The position numbers were made by a program, and so were the translations under genes. Below, one piece after another: positions 43,160-54,795 of a stretch of 64,000 bases of DNA. The stretch is taken from assembly GCF_010183535.1 (NCBI RefSeq), contig NW_026526147.1:1-64000 (forward strand), in the 5' to 3' direction. The stretch's first letter is position 1, and the number at the start of each line of letters is the position of its first letter. Below the pieces are notes generated by a model. That model saw nothing but the letters and a program-made list of their open reading frames with translations, did no database searches and was not told the origin of the DNA. The DNA comes from Caenorhabditis remanei (Eukaryota > Nematoda > Chromadorea > Rhabditida > Rhabditidae).

Positions 43160-44783
43160 TATATTCTTCACTCAAGTTCAAGTTCAAGTTTTATGCATCA
43201 ACTCGAAAGGCATGTTAGCTGGGTTAAAAAGTGACGAGAAACGAAACTTTGCGACTGGTATCATATGAAGATCATGGAAGTTGAATCTGAATTCATCTGA
43301 ATTTCAGAAAAAGCCCACATAATCAACATGCAAGGTACCTACTTGGGCAACATGTTTTATATATCGGGCGCCCGGAAGACAACATGCTCGACGTGGGCGC
43401 AAGTACAGACACCGGAGTGTGCTGGGTTGAATGTGAGAGCCTTACAACAGATTGAATAGTTTCGAACGAGTCGAGTTATACGTAAAGTGTGTTTGAAAAA
43501 GAAAAAAAGTATTGCGAAAATTTATTTAGTCATGGTGGAATTTTTTTCAATACATACAATACCGTGCAGTAAGATATCAAATTTGGACTTTTTCAGTTGA
43601 AAATGACCAACTTTGAGTTGGTGTTACGGTATCACTGATTGTTCTACAAAGCAAATTGTGTATAACCATACAGATCAAAAGTAGAGCTTCATTTTTGTAG
43701 TTGACAACTTTTTTGTAAAAAAACTCCCTAAAGAGCTGTGATCATTTTAAGGACACAGCTCAAAGTTCTATTTTGCACCGAATTTGGTCGATTTGAGGGA
43801 GAAATTACTATGTCGTTATGTAAATCTCAAGGAAGTGCTTGTACAAAACAGTTGTCAACTACAAACATAATGCTCTACCTTTGTTTTGTATGGTTTATAC
43901 ATACAGTGCGCGTCATAAGTATAGCGCCCCCCTCGATTTTGGCGTTTCTGGAATTTCCGCAATCGGCATGAGAAGATGGTTGATGCCACTCGATCCGGCG
44001 TCTCAAAAAACATGTCTTGCGAAGTTTTTTTCGAAAATTTCCAATCATGTCCCCAGCTCAGTCACGGGTTTTCTGAAAATCAGCCGCGTCAAAAGTATAG
44101 CGCGGTTTTTTGATTTTGTGGCCGGGAGCGCTGGAAACCGAATAAAAAGATGGAATTTGATTATAATTAGTTGTCGCTGACTCATTTCTGTTATTTCCTA
44201 TCAAATTTCATCCGAAAAACTGACTTTCTCCGGCTGAAACTGCTCAATTTACCAAACTATCCTATTTGAGACATTTCCAGGATTGTTATCGATTGGTAAT
44301 TTTGTAAAACGTGAAACCTGGTACTGAAAACTTGTCAAAAATATACTTCTGGACTTTGTGCTACATATTAGTAATCAATCAACCTTTTCGAGGGCCATTT
44401 TCCATCTACCCGGCTCGATCAGTGTGACTCCTTGAGATCTGTTTTAGGCATCAGATGTGAACTTTGCTTCACAGAATCAAGAAAATCAGTTCTTCAAACT
44501 TTGCAATGATCTATATACACTGAGAAGAACATTGTCAACTTGTTTTTTATCAAAAAACATTCAAGCAGTATCCAGTTGTGACGGTTGTAGCTTACACAGC
44601 AATATAAAATAAAAACATGACTGGAAGAGGGGGGGGGGGAGTTATTTCACAGATGGATGATAAGCAATATAATCAGTTGGCATAAAGTGGATACAATAGA
44701 GATGTTTGGTTTTGGAGGTGAAGACTAGAACAGGTGGCACTTATAATCCGATTTTTGTTGGGATGGCCAAGTCGACGTATGGT
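43160..44783. other. MITE fragments and spacer
   Basis: About 43555-43906 is copy 4 of the palindromic MITE family (inverse blocks around GTAGTTGACAACT). At 43912 a CAGTGCGCGTCATAAG terminus starts, and the related CGCGTCAAAAGTATAGCGC recurs at about 44084, as if from another Tc1-like MITE lacking a visible right end. A small open exon-like stretch after TTTCAG near 43310 has no known motif. No 3' LTR for the gypsy-type element was found. Confidence 0.55.
43555..43906. mobile_element. palindromic MITE family (copy 4)
   Basis: AAAAGTAGAGCTTCATTTTT near 43680 has its inverse near 43870-43890 around TTGTCAACTACAAA. The middle (CAGCTCAAAGTTC..., TTGGTCGATTTG) matches copy 1. The right end abuts another element end at 43912. 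Confidence 0.6.
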
Positions 44784-46388
44784 CTACTGCTTGACTGAAA
44801 GAAAAATTGTGATTGTTAGACTAACGATAGAAAACTAACCAAATCCAAACAGCCTCTCTTTTGGAACTTTGCATTTTGTGTCCTTTTTGTGGGGCGCAGA
44901 CTTTGTGAGCTCTTGAAGCAGCTCTTCATGGGTCAACGACGGTCCCAGCTGACATCCAACTGAAATCATGGAATTTACTTTGCGAGTTTTTGAAAAAAAT
45001 GTTTCAAACAACTAATTTTTCACAAGTTGTTCTGCGTTCTAGCTAACTCAGAGAAACAATTTTCAGTGAATCCTTAGTACTTAGTTCGTGGAATGTTTGA
45101 TTGTTACTCGATGTCAGCTTAGAAAATGTACAAAAATAAAGAGAAGCCTAGAATATATCACATAGAACTTGAGTTATCTACATACCATTTGCTCGAAAGC
45201 TGCGATTGATTTGCTTCCAGGTTCCTTTTCGGTTTTTGGAACGACTTTTCGTTTCCAACTGGCTGGCCTTTTTTGGTGCCGGACAGACAACCGGCACTTC
45301 AGCTGGTTTGACTTTTGGCGGTACAATCACAGGAATGACTGGCAAAAGCGGGTAAGGATAGTCAGCAGGGTCTGAAAAAGTATAAATTAATGGTATGGAC
45401 AGCTTGGTAAAAATTACCATTGTAGACTCCGATATCATTTGCTCCCGAGTGGATGAGCATTTTGAATGGAGCTCCCGTTTTTTCAAGTGATTTCCATCCA
45501 ATGAGATAAGTTGGGTCGTCGACAAGCTGAAAAACGTTCATTTTTTGAATGAAACTAGTAAAAATTCATACAGTAAGCAGGGATTTGTCGATATCGTATT
45601 CTTCGAGAAGATTTTTCAATTGTGAGAGTGTAATCGTTTGGATGAGACCAGAGTTGTTGGCTGGGTTGAATCTATCGGAGATTTTCTGTTGCTCAGCTGA
45701 AAATTACCATATTGCGTGGATGAAGGTTATTAATTTAACACAAAAGCTCAACTATTATCTAGTTCTAAAAACAACGACAACAAAAACTAACCTTCTGGCT
45801 TTTCAAACGAGTTTCCCTGATGTTCTCTCAAAATAGGAATCATCGCCGAAATCTCTTCGACAAAGACCCGAGACTCTCCGAGCGTGTTGTCACCCATTGG
45901 CACTGCTGGAATAGTACGGAGATACATTTTCTTTCTTCTGCTGTCTTCGGCGACCTAAAAAAAACACAATATTTATATTTAACACCGTTTGGCACATGAT
46001 ACTAACCATTCCAACCATATCAATCATATGAGTGAACTGGAGAATTGAGCTGAACGAGTCTCCCCAGTACTGATAAGTATTGTACGAGAACTCCTTTTCC
46101 AATTGATGAACCGTCATCAGATCTTCGTGATCAATCAAAAAGTAAGCGATGTTCAGATCTTTCCGGAGTTTTTCCGGCGCCGCGTAGGAGCATGGGTAGA
46201 GTTTGGTTGACGAAGGATCATGCGAGAGCACCCAGTGTGTCTGAAACCAAGTAAATAAAATTTGTAAATTGAGCTGGAAAGTCTCTCACCAATGAATTGG
46301 GGTGTTTCGGATCTACGCAGAGACTGACTTCAGAGGTGGGGATAATGTTCCACTTAGTGTTGTTGTGGACGGAAGTAACGTTGGACAT
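44784..46388 (-). CDS. intact eight-exon gene, unknown function (348 aa)
   Basis: Exons 46388-46290, 46240-46007, 45954-45792, 45696-45572, 45526-45418, 45371-45186, 44959-44840 and 44794-44784 (TAG) join in phase to 1047 nt. All introns have GT-AG ends; five of the seven are 45-52 nt. A TTTCAG acceptor 6 nt before the ATG suggests trans-splicing. The protein has no signal peptide or membrane span. The N-terminal half is globular (helical, Tyr/Trp-containing). A proline-rich hinge (PYPLLPVIPVIVPPKVKP) is followed by a Lys/Arg-rich stretch (KSRSKNRKG) that could be nuclear-targeting or nucleic-acid-binding. I do not recognise the family. It is the only host gene here that looks undamaged. Confidence 0.75.
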
Positions 46389-46393
46389 CTTTG

Positions 46394-46399
46394 CCTGAA
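46394..46399 (-). promoter_or_regulatory. probable trans-splice acceptor
   Basis: On the minus strand GTTGTTTCAG lies directly before GCAAAGATG. An acceptor this close to a start codon is typical of spliced-leader addition in nematodes. No outron donor was seen nearby. Confidence 0.55.
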
Positions 46400-47762
46400 A
46401 CAACAAAATTATATTTTATTCAATCACAAAAAAAGAAAACGGAAGATCGTGAGTGAAAAAGCTGATTCATAGAAAAAAGGAAAAAATCGATAATGTGTGA
46501 ATGAAAAAGAGACTATGCTCAACAATAAAGTCGGAAGCGTGAAGAATCTCAGGGAAATACGATTACAAAAAGGAAATTTTGGAGAAGCACCGAAAACTCG
46601 TTCATCAACTAAAATTAGTTAATTTTTTAAGGAAAACCAAAAACAACGACGGAGCACAACGGAAAATGAAGCGAAAATTATGGCAATTTGGAGAGTACTT
46701 GAATGCGCGTTTGGCGGCGCGCAACAGCAACAACTAGACCAGAGAGCATCATCACCGCCGTCGCAACCGCTGGTGCCTTCGCGCCATCATTCCTTCGCCA
46801 TATAAACCACACTCTGATTTTCAGTTCTACTGTCATGGCGCCACACACCAAATCCTTCTCTTTCTCCTGAGATTTCTCGCACTCTGGACAGTCTTACGGG
46901 GGACTGTGTTCCGGGATGTTACAATATCAGTGCATCACAAAAATCCCTGATCGAACTTCAGAGCACAATTGCCAAAGGTCGAAAAAAATGAATAGAATTA
47001 TGGGTAAGTGTTTCAAAACTCTAGAATACAGAGGGAGCGAAAGAGGAAAAGAGGACAAGAGAAAATAATGTGGATGCGCTCCTTTGCGCACACACTTAAT
47101 AGCGAGGAGGTCAACCTCGCGCTATTTGTGTTACCAACAAATGCGTCAATAACACTTCTTTGCGCAAACTGGGTAAAAAAACAGAAACCAGAGTAATGGC
47201 CGAGTTATCACCTAGGGGTCCACTGGATCAAACAGCTCATGTCGAAAAGTCAACGACGATCGCAGCAACTACATGCTAGACTTCTTTGAGGCAGAATATC
47301 AAACAAAATGTAGTGAGGAAATGTTCAAGCAGAACAGTGGGGTCATACACTTTCGACATCAAAAAAATCATGAGAAAGCAATTTTGACTTCAACGGTTAT
47401 GAATACCATTGGCTCGAGATTTCCAACGGTTTCTTTTCAAACAAAACGAACTAAAAGCACTAAAAACTCGTTTATCAACTGGAATTAGTTGATTTATGCA
47501 AGAAATACCGAGAAGAACGACGGAACACAACGAAAAATGAAGTGAAAATGATGACAATACAGAGAGAACACATCGAATGCGCGTGTGGAGGTCGAGTGCG
47601 GAGCGGTGTTCTGCGGAGCGCATTTGCACACACACACAGTCAGTCAACGAGGAGACATTTGTTGTGGCCAAAACATGTTTTGCAAGTCATTGGGCGGTGT
47701 CAAGTAAAGATTTAATTGCGAATAAGATAAAATTCAAAATTTTAAAATTTAATTTAGTTTAA
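46400..47762. other. upstream region with a duplicated segment
   Basis: A stretch at about 46585-46725 (AAAACTCGTTCATCAACT..., ACGACGGAGCACAACGGAAAATGAAG...) recurs in diverged form at about 47462-47590 in the same orientation. It covers the presumed promoter side of the 348-aa gene. A hairpin-like AGCGAGGAGGTCAACCTCGCGCT lies at about 47101-47123. No supported ORF. Confidence 0.55.
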
Positions 47763-48113
47763 TTATCGATTTTTCCGAAATTTTTGAAAATAATGTTTTT
47801 GGTTGACTAAACTAAAAACAGCAGTTTTCCAAAGTTTAGGGAGAACTCCAGTCCACACGTAAGCATTGAAGATGATAGATAAAGGAAATGCGACTGCCTT
47901 GCACACATTTGAAAAAAAAATGGCCGGGATGCCATCCGGAGTGGTGTTGATTCTGGGTTTCAAGTTGAAGAGTTCCCTTTCCACTGAGTGAGGCTCAGAT
48001 GAGAACATACTCATTTGGGCAGTTGATATAGGATCCACAGCAGACGTTTGACCATTATCAACGGTATAGACTTTTGCAAAGGAAGATGCATTTCTAAACT
48101 TATAAGAGTCTTT
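47763..48113 (-). pseudogene. non-LTR (LINE) reverse transcriptase fragment
   Basis: A minus-strand frame holds the start of a LINE RT domain: TTPDGIPAIFFSNVC, then a PLSIIFNAYV helix and TGVLPKLWKTAV. These match the conserved G/TPDGIP...L...G..P..WK blocks before the catalytic motifs. Open upstream to about 48113, where satellite-like sequence begins; the catalytic YADD and the rest are absent. A truncated relic. Confidence 0.75.
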
Positions 48114-48144
48114 AGAGGAACCCTCAACAAGTTTGGATTCGACT

Positions 48145-51100
48145 TATCAAAAAGATAAGAAAATTAATCAAACATAGGTCGTGGAGAGAGTTTAGTTCCT
48201 CATCTGCAGATATCCTTAGAGTTCTTATCAATAAAATAAGAAAATTAAACATAGGCCAATTGACCCGTCTGTCGTGGAGTTTAGTTCCTCATCTGCAGAT
48301 ATCCTTAGAGTTCTTATCAATAAGATAAGAAAATTAAACATAGGCCAATTGACCCGTCTGTCGTGGAGTTTAGTTCCTCATCTGCAGATATCTTTAGAGT
48401 TCTTATCAATAAGATAAGAAAATTAAACATAGGCCAATTGACCCGTCTGTCGTGGAGTTTAGTTCCTCATCTGCAGATATCTTTAGAGTTCTTATCAATA
48501 AGATAAGAAAATTAAACATAGGCCAATTGACCCGTCTGTCGTGGAGTTTAGTTCCTCATCTGCAGATATCCTTAGAGTTCTTATCAATAAGATAAGAAAA
48601 TTAAACATAGGCCAATTGACCCGTCTGTCGTGGAGTTTAGTTCCTCATCTGCAGATATCCTTAGAGTTCTTATTAATAAAATAAGAAAACTAAACATAGG
48701 CCAATTGACCCGTCTGTCGTGGAGTTTAGTTCCTCATCTGCAGATATCTTTAGAGTTCTTATCAAAAAGATAAGACAATAAAACATAGGCCAATTGACCC
48801 GTCTGTCGTGGAGTTTAGTTCCTCATCTGCAGATATCCTTAGAGTTCTTATCAATAAGATAAGAAAATTAAACATAGGCCAATTGACCCGTCTGTCGTGG
48901 AGTTTAGTTCCTCATCTGCAGATATCCTTAGAGTTCTTATCAATAAGATAAGAAAATTAAACATAGGCCAATTGACCCGTCTGTCGTGGAGTTTAGTTCC
49001 TCATCTGCAGATATCTTTAGAGTTCTTATCAATAAGATAAGACAATAAAACATAGGCCAATTGACCCGTCTGTCGTGGAGTTTAGTTCCTCATCTGCAGA
49101 TATCCTTAGAGTTCTTATCAATAAGATAAGAAAACTAAACATAGGCCAATTGACCCGTCTGTCGTGGAGTTTAGTTCCTCATCTGCAGATATCTTTAGAG
49201 TTCTTATCAAAAAGATAAGACAATAAAACATAGGCCAATTGACCCGTCTGTCGTGGAGTTTAGTTCCTCATCTGCAGATATCCTTAGAGTTCTTATCAAA
49301 AAGATAAGACAATAAAACATAGGCCAATTGACCCGTCTGTCGTGGAGTTTAGTTCCTCATCTGCAGATATCCTTAGAGTTCTTATTAATAAAATAAGAAA
49401 ACTAAACATAGGCCAATTGACCCGTCTGTCGTGGAGTTTAGTTCCTCATCTGCAGATATCTTTAGAGTTCTTATCAAAAAGATAAGACAATAAAACATAG
49501 GCCAATTGACCCGTCTGTCGTGGAGTTTAGTTCCTCATCTGCAGATATCTTTAGAGTTCTTATCAATAAGATAAGAAAATTAAACATAGGCCAATTGACC
49601 CGTCTGTCGTGGAGTTTAGTTCCTCATCTGCAGATATCCTTAGAGTTCTTATCAATAAGATAAGAAAATTAAACATAGGCCAATTGACCCGTCTGTCGTG
49701 GAGTTTAGTTCCTCATCTGCAGATATCTTTAGAGTTCTTATCAAAAAGATAAGACAATAAAACATAGGCCAATTGACCCGTCTGTCGTGGAGTTTAGTTC
49801 CTCATCTGCAGATATCCTTAGAGTTCTTATCAATAAGATAAGAAAATTAAACATAGGCCAATTGACCCGTCTGTCGTGGAGTTTAGTTCCTCATCTGCAG
49901 ATATCTTTAGAGTTCTTATCAATAAGATAAGAAAATTAAACATAGGCCAATTGACCCGTCTGTCGTGGAGTTTAGTTCCTCATCTGCAGATATCCTTAGA
50001 GTTCTTATCAATAAGATAAGACAATTAAACATAGGCCAATTGACCCGTCTGTCGTGGAGTTTAGTTCCTCATCTGCAGATATCCTTAGAGTTCTTATCAA
50101 TAAGATAAGAAAATTAAACATAGGCCAATTGACCCGTCTGTCGTGGAGTTTAGTTCCTCATCTGCAGATATCTTTAGAGTTCTTATCAATAAGATAAGAA
50201 AATTAAACATAGGCCAATTGACCCGTCTGTCGTGGAGTTTAGTTCCTCATCTGCAGATATCCTTAGAGTTCTTATCAATAAGATAAGAAAATTAAACATA
50301 GGCCATTTGACCCGTCTGTCGTGGAGTTTAGTTCCTCATCTGCAGATATTCTTAGAGTTCTTATAAAAAGATAAGACAATTGATCATAGGCCAATTGACC
50401 CGTCTGTCGTGGAGTTTAGTTCCTCATCTGCAGATATCTTTAGAGTTCTTATCAATAAGATAAGACAATAAAACATAGGCCAATTGACCCGTCTGTCGTG
50501 GAGTTTAGTTCCTCATCTGCAGATATCTTTAGAGTTCTTATCAATAAGATAAGACAATTGAACATAGGCCAATTGACCCGTCTGTCGTGGAGTTTAGTTC
50601 CTCATCTGCAGATATCCTTAGAGTTCTTATCAATAAGATAAGACAATTGAACATAGGCCACTTGATCCGTCTGTCGTGGAGTTTTAGTTCCTCATCTGCA
50701 GATATTCTTAGAGTTCTTATCAATAAGATAAGACAATAAAACATAGGCCAATTGACCCGTCTGTCGTGGAGTTTAGTTCCTCATCTGCAGATATCTTTAG
50801 AGTTCTTATCAATAAGATAAGACAATTGAACATAGGCCAATTGACCCGTCTGTCGTGGAGTTTAGTTCCTCATCTGCAGATATCCTTAGAGTTCTTATCA
50901 ATAAGATAAGACAATTGAACATAGGCCAATTGATCCGTCTGTCGTGGAGTTTTAGTTCCTCATCTGCAGATATCTTTAGAGTTCTTATCAATAAGATAAG
51001 ACAATAAAACATAGGCCATTTGACCCGTCTGTCGTGGAGTTTTAGTTCCTCATCTGCAGATATCCTTAGAGTTCTTATCAATAAGATAAGACAATTGAAC

Positions 51101-53729
51101 ATAGGCCACTTGATCCGTCTGTCGTGGAGTTTAGTTCCTCATCTGCAGATATCCTTAGAGTTCTTATCAATAAGATAAGACAATTGAACATAGGCCACTT
51201 GATCCGTCTGTCGTGGAGTTTTAGTTCCTCATCTGCAGATATTCTTAGAGTTCTTATCAATAAGATAAGACAATAAAACATAGGCCATTTGACCCGTCTG
51301 TCGTGGAGTTTTAGTTCCTCATCTGCAGATATCCTTAGAGTTCTTATCAATAAGATAAGACAATTGAACATAGGCCACTTGATCCGTCTGTCGTGGAGTT
51401 TAGTTCCTCATCTGCAGATATCCTTAGAGTTCTTATCAATAAGATAAGACAATTGAACATAGGCCACTTGATCCGTCTGTCGTGGAGTTTAGTTCCTCAT
51501 CTGCAGATATCCTTAGAGTTCTTATCAATAAGATAAGACAATTGAACATAGGCCAATTGACCCGTCTGTCGTGGAGTTTAGTTCCTCATCTGCAGATATC
51601 CTTAGAGTTCTTATCAATAAGATAAGACAATAAAACATAGGCCACTTGATCCGTCTGTCGTGGAGTTTTAGTTCCTCATCTGCAGATATCTTTAGAGTTC
51701 TTATCAATAAGATAAGACAATTGAACATAGGCCAATTGACCCGTCTGTCGTGGAGTTTAGTTCCTCATCTGCAGATATCCTTAGAGTTCTTATCAATAAG
51801 ATAAGACAATTGAACATAGGCCACTTGATCCGTCTGTCGTGGAGTTTAGTTCCTCATCTGCAGATATCTTTAGAGTTCTTATCAATAAGATAAGACAATT
51901 GAACATAGGCCAATTGACCCGTCTGTCGTGGAGTTTAGTTCCTCATCTGCAGATATCCTTAGAGTTCTTATCAATAAGATAAGACAATTGAACATAGGCC
52001 AATTGATCCGTCTGTCGTGGAGTTTTAGTTCCTCATCTGCAGATATCTTTAGAGTTCTTATCAATAAGATAAGACAATAAAACATAGGCCATTTGACCCG
52101 TCTGTCGTGGAGTTTTAGTTCCTCATCTGCAGATATCCTTAGAGTTCTTATCAATAAGATAAGACAATTGAACATAGGCCACTTGATCCGTCTGTCGTGG
52201 AGTTTAGTTCCTCATCTGCAGATATCCTTAGAGTTCTTATCAATAAGATAAGACAATTGAACATAGGCCACTTGATCCGTCTGTCGTGGAGTTTTAGTTC
52301 CTCATCTGCAGATATCCTTAGAGTTCTTATCAATAAGATAAGACAATTGAACATAGGCCAATTGATCCGTCTGTCGTGGAGTTTAGTTCCTCATCTGCAG
52401 ATATCTTTAGAGTTCTTATCAATAAGATAAGACAATAAAACATAGGCCATTTGACCCGTCTGTCGTGGAGTTTTAGTTCCTCATCTGCAGATATCCTTAG
52501 AGTTCTTATCAATAAGATAAGACAATAAAACATAGGCCAATTGACCCGTCTGTCGTGGAGTTTAGTTCCTCATCTGCAGATATCCTTAGAGTTCTTATCA
52601 ATAAGATAAGACAATTGAACATAGGCCACTTGATCCGTCTGTCGTGGAGTTTTAGTTCCTCATCTGCAGATATCCTTAGAGTTCTTATCAATAAGATAAG
52701 ACAATAAAACATAGGCCAATTGACCCGTCTGTCGTGGAGTTTAGTTCCTCATCTGCAGATATTCTTAGAGTTCTTATCAATAAGATAAGACAATTGAACA
52801 TAGGCCAATTGATCCGTCTGTCGTGGAGTTTAGTTCCTCATCTGCAGATATTCTTACAGTTCTTATAAAAAGATAAGACAATAAAACATAGGCCAATTGA
52901 CCCGTCTGTCGTGGAGTTTAGTTCCTTATCTGCAGATATTCTTAGAGTTCTTATCAATAAGATAAGACAATAAAACATAGGCCAATTGACCCGTCTGTCG
53001 TGGAGTTTTAGTTCCTCATCTGCAGATATTCTTAGAGTTCTTATCAACAAGATAAGAAAATAAAACATAGGCCAAGTGACCCGTCTGTCGTGGAGTTTAG
53101 TTCCTCATCTGCAGATATCCTCAGAGTTTTTATCAATAAGATAAGAAAATTAAACATAGGCCAATTGACCCGTCTGTCGTGGAGTTTAGTTCCTCATCTG
53201 CAGATATTCTTAGAGTTCTTATCAATAAGATAAGACAATAAAACATAGGCCAATTGATCCGTCTGTCGTGGAGTTTAGTTCCTCATCTGCAGATATTCTT
53301 AGAGTTCTTATAAAAAGATAAGACAATAAAACATAGGCCAATTGACCCGTCTGTCGTGGAGTTTAGTTCCTCATCTGCAGATATTCTTAGAGTTCTTATC
53401 AATAAGATAAGACAATTGAACATAGGCCAATTGATCCGTCTGTCGTGGAGTTTAGTTCCTCATCTGCAGATATTCTTAGAGTTCTTATAAAAAGATAAGA
53501 CAATTGATCATAGGCCAATTGACCCGTCTGTCGTGGAGTTTAGTTCCTCATCTGCAGATATTCTTAGAGTTCTTATAAAAAGATAAGACAATAAAACATA
53601 GGCCAATTGATCCGTCTGTCGTGGAGTTTAGTTCCTCATCTGCAGATATTCTTAGAGTTCTTATAAAAAGATAAGACAATTGATCATAGGCCAATTGACC
53701 CGTCTGTCGTGGAGTTTAGTTCCTCATCT
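48145..53729 (+). repeat. 89-bp satellite array, block 1
   Basis: Head-to-tail copies of an 89-bp unit (for example CATAGGCCAATTGACCCGTC ... GTTCTTATCAATAAGATAAG). The first unit at 48145 is degenerate. Variants change along the block: AAAATTAAA types dominate to about 50300, CAATTGAAC and TTGATCCG types to about 52850. Each unit has an inverted pair CTTATC/GATAAG. ORFs in the array are by-products of the repeat. Confidence 0.97.
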
Positions 53730-54795
53730 AAGAACTCTAAGAATATCTCCAGATGAGGAACTAAACTCCACGACAGACGGGTCAATTGGCCTATGATCAA
53801 TTTTCTTATCTTTTTATAAAAACTCTAAGAATATCTGCAGATGAGGAACTAAAACTTCACGACAGACGGGTCAATTGGCCGATGTTTTATTGTCTTATCT
53901 TATTGATAAGAACTCTAAGAATATCTGCAGATGAGGAACTAAAACTTAGGGCTGTTAAAACAGGCGTTTTCGGGCGGCAACGCCGGTTTCATTTCCGGCG
54001 ATTGTCGCACACGCCGAAAATAAAACCGGCGATTGCGGCAAACACCGGAAATGAAACCGGCGATTGTCACACACGCCGGAAATGAAACCGGCGATTGCCG
54101 CCGCTTTCAAATAAAAACCGGCGAATGACGCCGGTTTTTCAGCATTTTTATTCATTTCCAGTATATTTTCTATGAAAAAAACAGGCGTTTGACGCCGTTT
54201 TTTGAAATGAAAACCGGCGAATAACGCCGGTTCAGAAATGAAAACGGCGTTTGACGCCGGTTTGGAAATGAAACCGGCGATGGAAGCAAGTTTCGGAAAT
54301 GAAACTGCTTTTTAGGCAATTAACGTGAAAATAAGCGGCGCCTGCTTGCCGGTGATTGCCGCAACTAACAGCCCTACTAAAACTCCACGACAGACGGGTC
54401 AAATGGCCTATGTTTAATTTTCTTATCTTGTTGATAAGAACTCTAAGAATATCTGCAGATGAGGAACTAAACTCCACGACAGACGGGTCAATTGGCCTAT
54501 GATCAATTGTCTTATCTTTTTATAAGAACTCTAAGAATATCTGCAGATGAGGAACTAAACTCCACGACAGACGGGTCAATTGGCCTATGTTTTATTGTCT
54601 TATCTTGTTGATAAGAACTCTAAGAATATCTGCAGATGAGGAACTAAACTCCACGACAGACGGGTCAATTGGCCTATGATCAATTGTCTTATCTTTTTAT
54701 AAGAACTCTAAGAATATCTGCAGATGAGGAACTAAACTCCACGACAGACGGGTCAATTGGCCTATGTTTTATTGTCTTATCTTATTGATAAGAAC
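53730..54795 (-). repeat. 89-bp satellite, inverted block
   Basis: The array switches strand at 53729/53730 within the CCTCATCT part of a unit and returns at about 54795, where AAGAACTG runs into TTTAGTTCCTC. About seven units are inverted, making long inverted repeats with both neighbours. A MITE interrupts it at 53947. Confidence 0.95.
53947..54376. mobile_element. hAT-type MITE with 8-bp target duplication
   Basis: Termini TAGGGCTGTTA and TAACAGCCCTA, flanked by CTAAAACT on both sides (53939-53946 and 54377-54384). The interior is 430 bp, rich in short CCGGCGATTG / CGCCGGTTT repeats that could form many stems. An 8-bp duplication and such ends fit hAT transposase. No ORF. The only GC-rich island in the array. 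Confidence 0.9.
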
